Shown piece by piece: positions 25,644 to 34,280 of a stretch of DNA of 64,000 nucleotides. Each line of letters begins with the position of its first letter. Position 1 is the first letter of the stretch. Position numbers and translations under genes: made by a program. The stretch lies in contig NZ_FXAT01000013.1 of NCBI RefSeq assembly GCF_900177725.1, positions 62,001 to 126,000 on the forward strand, written 5' to 3'. The DNA comes from Paraburkholderia susongensis (GTDB taxonomy: Bacteria; Pseudomonadota; Gammaproteobacteria; Burkholderiales; Burkholderiaceae). The notes beneath the pieces were generated by a model. The model saw nothing but the letters and a program-made list of their open reading frames with translations, was not told the origin of the DNA and made no database searches.

Positions 25644-25814
25644 TCACGTTACCCGAGAGCGACCAGAGTGGGCGTCGATCTCGCGCATCACCTCGGCGCG
25701 GCAGCTTTTTATGGTCCGCTCGCTCAGATAGAGATCAGCCGCGATTTGCTTGTTCAGTCGACCAGCAGCGAAACCACGTAACACCGCCATCCACTCGCTG
25801 AAGCTGACGGCGGC
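25644..25814 (-). pseudogene. LuxR-type HTH remnant of a FixJ-family response regulator
   Basis: Fifty-six codons plus a stop on the minus strand, bounded upstream by a TAA. They read RGFAAGRLNKQIAADLYLSER then TIKSCRAEVMREIDA, a complete GerE/LuxR recognition unit very like the FixJ-type protein at 2622 (EGRLNKQIAGKL). The receiver and the first HTH helix are missing or scrambled. It is a truncated regulator left beside the LysR gene. Confidence 0.6.
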
Positions 25815-25852
25815 TTACAGGGTCCTTGTTCACACCACTCGACCACACCTCG

Positions 25853-26854
25853 TTATCGGCCAAGGCTTCGGGGGGAAGGCCGTCTTGACGCGCAGCCGAG
25901 TTGATTCACCACGCCCGGAATCAAACCTGCCACCATCTTGCTGGCAAGCGTAAAGGGCCGTTGGCTGCTGGTGGCCAACACGACATGCTGCCGGAAAGCG
26001 CGTTCCGCAAGGGGGACCGCGCTAAAGCGGCCGCTTCCGAGCTCATCCGCAATGGCATGCGGTGGCAGAACGCTCGCGCACTCGTGCTCGCGCAGCATGC
26101 TCATGACGATAGTGGACGATCCTGCCTCCAGGATCACATTGGCTGCGATTCCTTTGCCCCGGGTCTGTTCATCGAGAAGATTGCGAATCGCATTGGGTGG
26201 GATGGGAAGGACCAGCGGAATTCCAGCAACCGATTGCAATGGCAAGCTGGCGGGCCATCCGGCATCGCCATGCCGTGCCTCCTCGACTCCGAGGAAGCGG
26301 GCCAGCACCTCACGGCGTCCCACCACGCACAGTTGCGCTTCGAACAGTCGACGGTAGCTGTTGCTGCCCTCCGCACGATAACGGTTGAGCACGGCGAGAT
26401 CGAGGCGTCCCTGGGTCAAGGCCGTTTCCATGTCCCCACTGTAGCCCTCCAGTATCCGCAACCGCACCTGCGGATATTGCGTTGCGACTTCGCGATACAG
26501 CGCGGAAGCAAGGAAGCCCGCTACGCCCGGCACGAGCCCCAAGGTCACGATCCCGCTCGGCATGCACGCCCTCTCACGGCTCGAGCGCGCCAATTCCTCG
26601 GCCATTTCCAGCAAGGTCTCGATACGAGGTAGTACCTCGGCTCCGAGATCAGTCGGTTGCAAGCCGCGCCCGGTCCTGTGAAACAGCGGGCCACCGAGCG
26701 CGCGTTCCATCTCGCCGACCTGCCTGCTCACCGCGGACTGAGCAAGACCCAGTTCGGCCGAAGCACGCGTGACGCTGCCCGCGCGAGCTACGGTCACGAG
26801 CGCCCGCATGGATTTGAGGGTCAATAGTTCGGCGGCTGTTTCGGGTGTCGGCAT
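25853..26854 (-). CDS. LysR-family transcriptional regulator
   Basis: A 333-residue LysR-type regulator. Winged HTH at 10-75: MRALVTVARAGSVTRASAELGLAQSAVSRQVGEMERALGGPLFHRTGRGLQPTDLG. The rest is a periplasmic-binding-like effector domain (IVTLGLVPGVAGFLASALYREVATQYP ... GRLDLAVLNRY). It belongs by style to the NAC/aromatic-catabolism group. It diverges from the MFS/CoA-transferase/acyl-CoA dehydrogenase operon starting at 27041 and probably controls it. A LysR-type inverted repeat lies between them at 26872-26889. Confidence 0.92.
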   Translation of the reverse strand: MPTPETAAELLTLKSMRALVTVARAGSVTRASAELGLAQSAVSRQVGEMERALGGPLFHRTGRGLQPTDLGAEVLPRIETLLEMAEELARSSRERACMPSGIVTLGLVPGVAGFLASALYREVATQYPQVRLRILEGYSGDMETALTQGRLDLAVLNRYRAEGSNSYRRLFEAQLCVVGRREVLARFLGVEEARHGDAGWPASLPLQSVAGIPLVLPIPPNAIRNLLDEQTRGKGIAANVILEAGSSTIVMSMLREHECASVLPPHAIADELGSGRFSAVPLAERAFRQHVVLATSSQRPFTLASKMVAGLIPGVVNQLGCASRRPSPRSLGR

Positions 26855-26871
26855 AACATCTCCATTCGAGA

Positions 26872-26889
26872 TAGCTGGTTTGCGCTATT
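26872..26889. promoter_or_regulatory. Candidate LysR binding site
   Basis: ATAGC-N8-GCTAT, a perfect 5+5 inverted repeat, 18 bp upstream of the LysR start and about 150 bp upstream of the MFS start. Dyads of this kind are usual for LysR regulators in divergent promoters. Not otherwise supported. Confidence 0.4.
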
Positions 26890-27040
26890 AGGCATTGGCG
26901 TGTCCTGGGCCGACAAGTAGAGTTTTCTCCAACGCAATGGAAACGCCCGGGTCCGCGCAATCGTTCGCGAATGCGAGGTGCCCTCGCCGCCATGTCACGC
27001 GCAAAGATGTGCAACAGGCATTGCGTCACCAGGAGGAGAC

Positions 27041-28354
27041 ATGCGGACAATCAGTGAGAGATGGCGAGCCTGGATCATCGTGGCCATGCTATTCCTGTTC
27101 ATGGTCGTCAATTTCGCCGACAAGGCCGTGATCGGGCTCGCGGCCGTCCCGATCATGCACGACCTTTCGCTGACGCCGGCACAGTTCGGTCTCGTCGGCA
27201 GCAGCTTCTTTCTGTTGTTTTCGATCTCGGGAATCTGCTTCGGCTTCCTCGCCAATCGGGTGAAGACGAAATGGCTGCTGACGCTGCTTTCGCTGATCTG
27301 GGCGCTCATCCAGTTTCCGATGGTGGGCACCGTCACGCTGCCGCTGCTCGTTTTCTGTCGCATCGTGCTAGGGCTCGGCGAAGGGCCGGCTTTCCCGCTG
27401 GCGCTCCATGCCTGCTACAAATGGTTCGACGATCGCAGGCGCGGACTGCCGCACGCCATCGTCCAGCAGGGGGCGAATACCGGCATGATGATCGCCGGTC
27501 CACTGCTGACTTTCATCATCGTGCGGTATGGATGGCATCACGCGTTTCTTGCGCTCGGCGTCGTTGGTGTTGCGTGGACGGCTCTCTGGGTGCTGCTGTC
27601 CGTCGAAGGGCGTGTCGATGAAGTGCCTGCCGACGCTACCGCGTCGAACGCATTGTCCGACCGCGTGCCCTACAAGCGGCTGCTCGCGGATCGAACGTTG
27701 ATCGGCAATCTGATGCTCTCCTTTGTCGGCTATGCCGCCATCTCGATCTGTTTCACGTGGTTTCCCGCCTATCTGCGTCTAGGTCTCGGGTATTCCGCGA
27801 CGTCTGCCGGCTGGCTGTTCTCCCTGATCATCGCGGTACAGATCCCGGTCACGCTCGCGCTTTCGTGGTCGTCGCAGCGGATGCTCGCTCACGGAATTTC
27901 GTCGAGAGTCGCGAGGGGCTTGATCGCGAGCGTCGGCGCGCTGGTCGCGGGAATCGCGTTCTTCTCCACGGTCGTGGATGCCGCACCGGCCTTCAAGGTC
28001 GTCTGCCTCGCGATTGGCAGCGTCACGAGTCAACTGATTTTCGTCTTCGGCCCGTTGATGATCGGCGAGGTCGTCCCTGCGCCGCAACGGGGCGCGATGC
28101 TGAGCATCAACAATTCAATCGCCACGATCGCCGGGTTGATTGCGCCGGCGCTCATGGGGCATGCCGTCGGTGCCGTGCACGGTATGTCCGCCGGCTATGA
28201 GATCGGCTTCGCCGTACTCGGGAGCCTGCTGTTGATGTGCGCACTCGCCGGCTTCAGGCTGCTCGATCCGGAGCGATCGAAGCTCGGCGTGGCCCGAAAC
28301 TGGACACCCGGTCGGCACGATGCTCCGTCGTCGCAGCCCGCCGTCGATGTGTAA
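27041..28354 (+). CDS. MFS transporter (anion:cation symporter-like)
   Basis: A 437-residue 12-span transporter, probably for uptake of an organic acid. AGGAGGAGAC directly precedes the ATG at 27041; longer in-frame starts lack this. The N-terminal spans include WIIVAMLFLFMVVNFADKAVIGLAAVPIMHDL, a hallmark of the ACS family, followed by FGFLANRVKTKWLLT. The C-terminal half has GLIAPALMGHAVGAVHGMSAGYEIGF. It is first in a four-gene plus-strand run with a CoA transferase, an acyl-CoA dehydrogenase and a nitronate-monooxygenase-like enzyme, so it likely imports their substrate. Confidence 0.9.
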   Translation: MRTISERWRAWIIVAMLFLFMVVNFADKAVIGLAAVPIMHDLSLTPAQFGLVGSSFFLLFSISGICFGFLANRVKTKWLLTLLSLIWALIQFPMVGTVTLPLLVFCRIVLGLGEGPAFPLALHACYKWFDDRRRGLPHAIVQQGANTGMMIAGPLLTFIIVRYGWHHAFLALGVVGVAWTALWVLLSVEGRVDEVPADATASNALSDRVPYKRLLADRTLIGNLMLSFVGYAAISICFTWFPAYLRLGLGYSATSAGWLFSLIIAVQIPVTLALSWSSQRMLAHGISSRVARGLIASVGALVAGIAFFSTVVDAAPAFKVVCLAIGSVTSQLIFVFGPLMIGEVVPAPQRGAMLSINNSIATIAGLIAPALMGHAVGAVHGMSAGYEIGFAVLGSLLLMCALAGFRLLDPERSKLGVARNWTPGRHDAPSSQPAVDV

Positions 28355-28429
28355 GGACCGCACTCAATCGCCGCCGTAAGGAAGCCGTCCAGGCGGTACC
28401 GATTTTCTGATTAAAGCGAGGACGCTGAT

Positions 28430-29626
28430 ATGGCTGGACCGCTCACGGGCCTTCGGGTGCTCGACATTGCGACAATCATCGCCGGACCGTCGGCCGCCGC
28501 GCTGCTGGCCGATTACGGCGCGGACGTGGTCAAGGTCGAATTACCCGGCGCTGGCGACGGCGCGCGCGGATTCCCTCCGCACAAGGACGGCAAACCCCTC
28601 TGGTGGAAGGTGACCAATCGGGGCAAGCGCTTCATCACGCTCGATCTGCGCAAGGCGGAAGGCGTAGCCATGCTGCTGCGGATGTTGCCGAAGTTCGATG
28701 TGCTGATCGAGAACTTCCGGCCGGGCACACTCGATCGCTGGGGATTGACTAAAGAAGCGCTGTACAAAGCGCAGCCTTCGCTCGTGATCCTGCGCGCGAC
28801 TGGCTTCGGCCAGACCGGCCCCTATCGCAACCGGCCGGGATTTGCCCGACTGTTCGAGGCGATGGGCGGCCTCACGCACATCAGCGGCGACGCGGATCGC
28901 GAGCCGACGCATACCGGCTATCCGGTCGCGGACAACGTGGGCGGCCTGTTCGGCGCGATCGGCGTGCTGGCGGCACTGTGGCGGCGCGCTCGCGATCCGG
29001 ATGCGCCGGGCGAGGAAATCGATCTGTCGCTGACCGAAGCGACACTGAAGTTGCTGGAGTTCCTGCCGATCGAATACGAACAGCTCGGTGTGGTCCGCCA
29101 GCGCTCAGGAAATGCCAATCAGTATTCGGCGCCAGCCGCCGTGTACCGCACGCGTGACGATCACTGGGTGTCGCTGTCGGGCAGCACGAATGCGATGTTC
29201 GCGAACAACTGCCGTGCGATCGGCCGTGCGGACCTGGTCGACGATCCCAGATTCGACTGCAATATGACCCGCGTGAGCCACGCGGCGGAATTGAACGCGG
29301 TCTTCGCGGACTGGTGCGCCCGGCACACGCTCGCGGACGTGCTAGATGCGTTCGAGTCGGCGCAAGGCACGATCGCGCCGATCTACGGTATCGATCAGAT
29401 CGAGCAGGATCCCCATCTGCGCGCGCGCCACGCGATCTGCGATGTGCCCGACCGGGACTTCGGCACCGTCCGCATGGCCGGCGTGGTGCCGCGGTTCACG
29501 ACCGCGCCGTGCGAAATCCGCCACGCGGGAGGCGATCTCGGTAGCAGCAATGCCGCGTTCTATTCGACCGAACTAGGTCTCGACAACGACACCCTCGAAC
29601 GACTGCGCGCGAGCGGCGTCATTTGA
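28430..29626 (+). CDS. CaiB/BaiF family (type III) CoA transferase
   Basis: A 398-residue family III CoA transferase, which moves CoA from a CoA thioester to a carboxylic acid through an aspartyl-CoA anhydride. N-terminal signature: GLRVLDIATIIAGPSAAALLADYGADVVKVE. The catalytic Asp168 lies in TGYPVADNVGGLFGAIGVL, the position of Asp169 in formyl-CoA transferase. NFRPGTLDRWGL is also typical. It starts 75 bp after the transporter and ends 13 bp before the acyl-CoA dehydrogenase. The likely role is to activate the imported acid. Confidence 0.93.
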   Translation: MAGPLTGLRVLDIATIIAGPSAAALLADYGADVVKVELPGAGDGARGFPPHKDGKPLWWKVTNRGKRFITLDLRKAEGVAMLLRMLPKFDVLIENFRPGTLDRWGLTKEALYKAQPSLVILRATGFGQTGPYRNRPGFARLFEAMGGLTHISGDADREPTHTGYPVADNVGGLFGAIGVLAALWRRARDPDAPGEEIDLSLTEATLKLLEFLPIEYEQLGVVRQRSGNANQYSAPAAVYRTRDDHWVSLSGSTNAMFANNCRAIGRADLVDDPRFDCNMTRVSHAAELNAVFADWCARHTLADVLDAFESAQGTIAPIYGIDQIEQDPHLRARHAICDVPDRDFGTVRMAGVVPRFTTAPCEIRHAGGDLGSSNAAFYSTELGLDNDTLERLRASGVI

Positions 29627-29639
29627 AAGGAGAGAAAGC

Positions 29640-30869
29640 ATGCCCTTGAATGCCTGCAATCATCCGCTCGTGCAACTTGCGCCCGAAGAGGCGGAACTGC
29701 TCGCGCGCGTACGTCAGCTCGTCGCCGGACAGATCGGCCCGGATGCTGCGCGCGTCGCGCGCGAGGACGTCTTTGCGTGGGAGACGTTTCGTCTGCTTTG
29801 CGCAGAGGGTGTTGTCGCGACGGCGTTTCCTCGCGAGTACGGCGGCACGGACGCGAGCATGTTGCTGCGCGTACGGATCATCGAAGAGCTGGCGTCGGCT
29901 TGCAGCACGTCTGCATCGCTGATCACGGGAACGGATCTGTCGTCGCGCCCGATCCTCGCAGGCGGCAGCGAATCGCTGAAGCGGGAGCTCGTGCCGGATC
30001 TCGCGAACGGCACGCAGCAAGCGGCGTTCGCATTGACCGAGCCGGGCGCCGGCAGCGACGTCGCGCGGCTTGCCGCGCGTTACGCTCCGGCGGATGGCGG
30101 CGTGATCATCAATGGCCGCAAGAAATTCATCACACGCGCGAGCGTGGCGGACGTCTTTGTCGTGGTCGCGCGCGAGGACGCCGGACCGGAGGGCTCCAAG
30201 GGGCTCTCCGCGTTCGTCGTTCCGCGCGCGGCGCCCGGCGTGACGGTATCCGCGGATATTCCCAAGCTCGGCTGGCACGGTGTCCCGATCGCGATGGTCG
30301 ATTTCGAGAATGTCCATGTGCCGCGAGGCGCGCTTCTCGGGCGCGAAGGGGAAGGCATGCGGTTGGCGCAGGATACGCTGCTGCGCGCCCGCATCGGCCA
30401 CGCGGCGATCGCCTTGGGCCGCGCGTGCGGCGCCTTGCTCATCGCGAGTCAGTACGCCAACCAGCGCAAGGTGTTCGGCCAGTCAGTGGGCAGTCACCAA
30501 GGTATCCAATGGATGGTCGCGCAGATGGCGGCGCGGATCGAGGCTGCGCGCTGCCTCGTCTATAGCACCGCGCAGCGCTATGACCGCGGCGATGCCGATG
30601 TCGCCGCGCACGCTTCGGTCGCCAAGATGCATGTGACGGATCTGTGCATGAACATCGTGGTCGATTGCCTGCAACTGCTGGGCGGCAACGGCTATCTCAA
30701 GGCCTATCCGCTGGAGCGCTTCCTGCGCGATGCCAAGATGAACCAGATCGGAGAGGGCACGAGCGAGATCCACAAGACGCTGATCGGCCGCTACGTACTC
30801 GGCATGGCGGCCCAGATGCCGCAGCATCCCTGCCTGGACTTCGAACCGGATCTGCACTGCCATGACTGA
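29640..30869 (+). CDS. Acyl-CoA dehydrogenase
   Basis: A 409-residue flavoprotein. Features: the N-terminal helical domain (FPREYGGTDASMLL), the FAD/substrate loop AFALTEPGAGSDVARLAARY (around 122-141), the C-terminal helical domain with GRACGALLIASQYANQRKVFGQ, and the active-site loop QIGEGTSEIHKTLIGRYVLG (around 366-385), whose Glu is the likely catalytic base. It introduces a double bond into an acyl-CoA or, in some relatives, catalyses dearomatisation or nitroalkane-like oxidation. It overlaps the next gene by 8 bases. Confidence 0.93.
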   Translation: MPLNACNHPLVQLAPEEAELLARVRQLVAGQIGPDAARVAREDVFAWETFRLLCAEGVVATAFPREYGGTDASMLLRVRIIEELASACSTSASLITGTDLSSRPILAGGSESLKRELVPDLANGTQQAAFALTEPGAGSDVARLAARYAPADGGVIINGRKKFITRASVADVFVVVAREDAGPEGSKGLSAFVVPRAAPGVTVSADIPKLGWHGVPIAMVDFENVHVPRGALLGREGEGMRLAQDTLLRARIGHAAIALGRACGALLIASQYANQRKVFGQSVGSHQGIQWMVAQMAARIEAARCLVYSTAQRYDRGDADVAAHASVAKMHVTDLCMNIVVDCLQLLGGNGYLKAYPLERFLRDAKMNQIGEGTSEIHKTLIGRYVLGMAAQMPQHPCLDFEPDLHCHD

Positions 30870-31956
30870 TCCGCTGACAAACAATCTCTGCACGCGGCTC
30901 GGTATCCGCGTTCCGGTCTTCGGGCTCGCCCACCGGATCGAAGTCGCGGCGGCGATTTCACGGGCCGGCGGGCTCGGCGTCTATGCCGCCGCGCGCGACG
31001 GCCCGAGCGAACTAGAGCACAAGCTGCGCGGGCTGCGCCAACTGTGTCCCGATCATCCGGTCGGGGTGGACCTGCTGCTGCCCACCGGGCTGCCCGAACA
31101 CAATACGCGCGAATCGGTAGCGGCGGCGCTGCCGCAGTCGCATCGCGACTTCGTGCAGGAACTGTTTGCGCGGTACCAAGTACCGCAGGCGACGCGTGGA
31201 AACTTTTTCTCGCAATACGTGCGCTCGCAGGCACTGTTCGAAGAGCAAGTGGAGGCGGCGGTGGCGAGCGGAGTCGAAGTGTTCGCCGCAGGTGTCGGCA
31301 CGCCGCCAGGTGTGCTCAGGCGTGCGCGAGATGCCGGGCAGCATACGATCGCGCTGGTCGGCAGCGTTCGTCATGCACAGAAGGCGCTCGACGCGGGAGC
31401 GGAGATTCTCGTCGCGCAGGGCTACGATGCGGGTGGTCACACCGGCCCGATCGGAACCTTCACACTCGTCCCGCAGGTTGTCGCGGCCGCGCAGGGGCAG
31501 CCGGTGATCGCAGCGGGGGGAATCGGGACGGGCGCCCAGGTCGCCGCGTCGCTTGCCCTGGGTGCACAGGGTGCATGGCTCGGAACACTCTGGCTCGGCA
31601 CGCGAGAGCACGAACTGCCGCCAGCACTCGCGGCCAAACTGATCAATGCCCGAAGCGAGGACACCGTCATTACGCGGGCACATAGCGGCAAACCGTGTCG
31701 TGTCGTACGCAGTGCATTCAGCGACGAGTGGGAACGTCGTGGCGCGCCCGAGCCGCTCGAGATGCCATTCCAGCAAGCATTGACGGGTGAACTGCTCGCC
31801 GCCGTCGAAGAGCATGCCATTGAGCCACTGATGTATGAGGCCGCTGGCCAGAGCGTGGCCTGGCTGCGTGACATCGAGCCTGTAGCCAACGTCATGGAGC
31901 GGTTGTTGCGGGAAACCCGCATGGCCCTTCGATCGCTGACACGCTACACGGAGTGA
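30862..31956 (+). CDS. Nitronate monooxygenase-like (NMO/2-nitropropane dioxygenase) FMN enzyme
   Basis: A 364-residue TIM-barrel FMN enzyme. Features: the N-terminal LGIRVPVFGLAH ... ISRAGGLGVYAA, the FMN-phosphate motif QGYDAGGHTGPIGTFTLVPQV (around 188-208), and AAGGIGTGAQVAASLALGAQGAWLGT (around 215-240). The family oxidises nitronates, but also includes enoyl reductases (FabK) and quinone reductases. The gene overlaps the acyl-CoA dehydrogenase by 8 bases, so they are coupled, which would fit oxidation or reduction of a CoA-linked intermediate. The actual substrate is unknown. Confidence 0.85.
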   Translation: MTDPLTNNLCTRLGIRVPVFGLAHRIEVAAAISRAGGLGVYAAARDGPSELEHKLRGLRQLCPDHPVGVDLLLPTGLPEHNTRESVAAALPQSHRDFVQELFARYQVPQATRGNFFSQYVRSQALFEEQVEAAVASGVEVFAAGVGTPPGVLRRARDAGQHTIALVGSVRHAQKALDAGAEILVAQGYDAGGHTGPIGTFTLVPQVVAAAQGQPVIAAGGIGTGAQVAASLALGAQGAWLGTLWLGTREHELPPALAAKLINARSEDTVITRAHSGKPCRVVRSAFSDEWERRGAPEPLEMPFQQALTGELLAAVEEHAIEPLMYEAAGQSVAWLRDIEPVANVMERLLRETRMALRSLTRYTE

Positions 31957-32028
31957 GCCTCGCGACCGTATACTCCCTTTGGCTCTTGCCGTACTCCCGT
32001 TGGATCTTGAGCCTCGATACCTTCGTAC

Positions 32029-32561
32029 GGCGCTGTCACGTTGGCGGGGTGTTCGCGTAGCATGCTGCGATGACGAAGACGAAATCGATTTATCACGGCC
32101 ACCGGTTCCCGGCGACGGTCGTCAGCCATGCGGTGCGGTGGTACTTCCGGTTCCAACTCGGCCTGCGCGACATCGAAGAGTTGCTGTTCGAGCGCGGCGT
32201 GACGGTCAGCTACGAGACGATTCGCCGCTGGTGCGATAAGTTCGGCGCGAGCTTTGCCCATCGGGTGAAAGCGGCGCGCCGCAAGCCAGATAGCACCTGG
32301 CACCTCGACGAGATGTTCGTCACCCTGCGTGGCGAACCGTACCTGCTGTGAGGTGCAGTCGACGGGCACGGAGTCGAACTCGACCTCCTGCTTCAAAAGC
32401 GCCGTGACAGGCCCGCCGCCAAACGTTTCTTCAAGCATGTGCTGCGCTCCACCGGGTGCCACGCAAGATCGTCACTGATCAATTGCGCAGCTATCCAGCG
32501 GCGAAGGCCAACATCCCGGCGCTCCCAGCGCAGACCGTTCACAACCTTCAGGATCGCTGAA
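32029..32561 (+). mobile_element. Degraded IS6-family insertion sequence, left end and partial transposase
   Basis: A left end resembling IS6 terminal repeats begins near 32029 (GGCGCTGTCACGTTGG). The transposase starts at 32070: YHGHRFPATVVSHAVRWYFRFQLGLRDIEELL, then TWHLDEMFVTLRGEPYLL, whose Asp is the first D of DDE. It is inactive. TGA replaces a Trp codon (TGG) at 32349-32351, the frame shifts near 32455, and the 3' part with the last catalytic Glu is missing after about 32560. No right terminal repeat was found. Confidence 0.75.
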
Positions 32562-32570
32562 TAACACCGG

Positions 32571-32957
32571 TTACTGCCCAATCGGCCGCTGCACGCTCAA
32601 CCGGTTCGTCACCGACGTCACGCCCGCGACACCCTTGGCGATCTGCACGACCGTGTCGATCTGCGATGCGTCAGTCACCGTGCCGTTCAGCGTAATTGCG
32701 CCACTCCTCGCGGTGACGCTGATGTCGCCCGCGTTGATCTCCTTGTGCCCCGCGAGCGCCGCGTACACCTTGCGCCGCAGCGCGCGGTTCGCCTTGCGCT
32801 GCGTCTTTGCGCTTGTTGCACCGGATGCGGCGACCATCGTGCCGTCTGTCGCGCTCGCGGGCGCGGCCACCGTCTCGCTGGCCTCTGCCCACGCGGCGAC
32901 CGATACCGCCGCGACCACGGCGCCAAGCGTCACGCGAATGCCACTGGTCATTTTCAT
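32571..32957 (-). CDS. BON-domain periplasmic protein
   Basis: A 128-residue exported protein. AAGGGAG precedes the ATG at 32957; a GTG seven codons earlier is an alternative. The signal peptide is MKMTSGIRVTLGAVVAAVSVAAWAEA, followed by a low-complexity Ala/Thr linker. The BON domain is at 60-125: RKVYAALAGHKEINAGDISVTARSGAITLNGTVTDASQI, then VTSVTNRLSV. OsmY-like BON proteins bind phospholipids and respond to envelope stress. It lies between the IS6 relic and the porin on the same strand as the latter. Confidence 0.85.
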   Translation of the reverse strand: MKMTSGIRVTLGAVVAAVSVAAWAEASETVAAPASATDGTMVAASGATSAKTQRKANRALRRKVYAALAGHKEINAGDISVTARSGAITLNGTVTDASQIDTVVQIAKGVAGVTSVTNRLSVQRPIGQ

Positions 32958-32996
32958 CGTCGTTATTCTCCCTTTCACTCTCGTTTCGTCAAATCG

Positions 32997-34118
32997 TCAG
33001 AAGCTGTGGCGGATGCCGAGCGACACCGCCGTGGTGGAGACACCCGGTGCAACGGGTGCACCATAAGTAATCCCCTGGTTCATCGTTCCGTGGTTTGCAA
33101 CATAGCCTACCTGCGCGTAGAGCATGGTGCGCTTCGATAAGTTGTACTCGCCGCCAAGCGCGTATTCCATCGAATGATTCGCCGAGTCGTTGCGATCCCT
33201 CAGATAATAGAAGCCCGAGGTCAGCCTGAAGAACGGATTGAACTGATAGCCGAGCCCGCCTGAAATGAGTTCGAAGTCGGCCGAGTTCGTGTTCGACGGA
33301 TTCTTGCCGATACCATAGCCGGCCGAAACGGACAGGCCGTGAAACGTGTACTTCGCGCCGAAGTAGTAGAAACGGTTGTTGTTGAGGCCGGTGGGTGTGG
33401 CGGCGGCCAGGTTGGTGTCGTGCGCGTTGTAGTACACCGCGGCCAGGTTCAGACCGTAGTTCGAGTACCTGAGCACGGCGGATTCGCGCGTGCCACCCTG
33501 AAACTGCCCCGCTACACCGCCCGGCGCGTACTCCAGCGCGAGCCATGTACCGTAGAACTTCGGCGATTGATAGACGATCGCATTGCTGTCGTACAGGGCA
33601 CCGATCGGCACGTTGGTGTTGGTCCCCGACCAGCCCGCCGCCTGGTTCATGCCGAGCCACGCCCCGAGGACGCTGCCGAAGTACTGGGCGGAGCGAACAT
33701 CGGTATCGGCCAGCGCATAGATCATCGGCGCGTACTGCCGCCCGAAGTCGATCGCGCCGAACGGTCCCGACAGACCGACCGTCGACTGCATGTTGAAGAT
33801 GGCGGAGGCCCCTGTCGTGTCTGCAAGACCGAACTTGCCGGTTCCGCTGTTGAATACGCCTTGCAGCCGGAAATTGACCTTGTAGCCGCCACCGATATCT
33901 TCGGTCCCTCTGATGCCCCAGAAGCTGGCATAGATGCCGGCGTCCTTCAAGGCATAGACGTGGCCCAGATTCTTCGCATTCGCCGCGTACGAGGCGGCCG
34001 ACGTGCTCTGATAGAGCAGACCCGTATCGATGGCGCCGTACAGCGTCACCGACGATTGCGCATGCGCTGTACCCGCCATGACCGCAAGGACGGCCAGGGT
34101 ACTCGACTTCAGCTTCAT
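32997..34118 (-). CDS. Burkholderia-type outer-membrane porin
   Basis: A 373-residue general porin (trimeric 16-strand beta-barrel, OmpC-like). Signal peptide MKLKSSTLAVLAVMAGTAHA, then QSSVTLYGAIDTGLLYQ, the standard start of Burkholderiales porins. DFGRQYAPMIYALADTD (loop 3 region) and the C-terminal strand ending in ...SLGIRHSF, with the terminal Phe needed for BAM assembly, are present. It lies next to the catabolic transporter gene and may help substrate entry (inference). Substrate selectivity unknown. Confidence 0.92.
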   Translation of the reverse strand: MKLKSSTLAVLAVMAGTAHAQSSVTLYGAIDTGLLYQSTSAASYAANAKNLGHVYALKDAGIYASFWGIRGTEDIGGGYKVNFRLQGVFNSGTGKFGLADTTGASAIFNMQSTVGLSGPFGAIDFGRQYAPMIYALADTDVRSAQYFGSVLGAWLGMNQAAGWSGTNTNVPIGALYDSNAIVYQSPKFYGTWLALEYAPGGVAGQFQGGTRESAVLRYSNYGLNLAAVYYNAHDTNLAAATPTGLNNNRFYYFGAKYTFHGLSVSAGYGIGKNPSNTNSADFELISGGLGYQFNPFFRLTSGFYYLRDRNDSANHSMEYALGGEYNLSKRTMLYAQVGYVANHGTMNQGITYGAPVAPGVSTTAVSLGIRHSF

Positions 34119-34280
34119 TGTGTCTCCTCCGATCTCCGGTTACAGCCGGTTCTGACCAGCCCGTTTTTTTCCCGCATGCCGAGGTGATACCAGATCTTTT
34201 CTATTTGCCTGGTTGTACTGTCTATTTCCCACCGGCACGTCGTTCCTTCAGATACGACTGGCCGCTCAGGCGCCCCGGCG

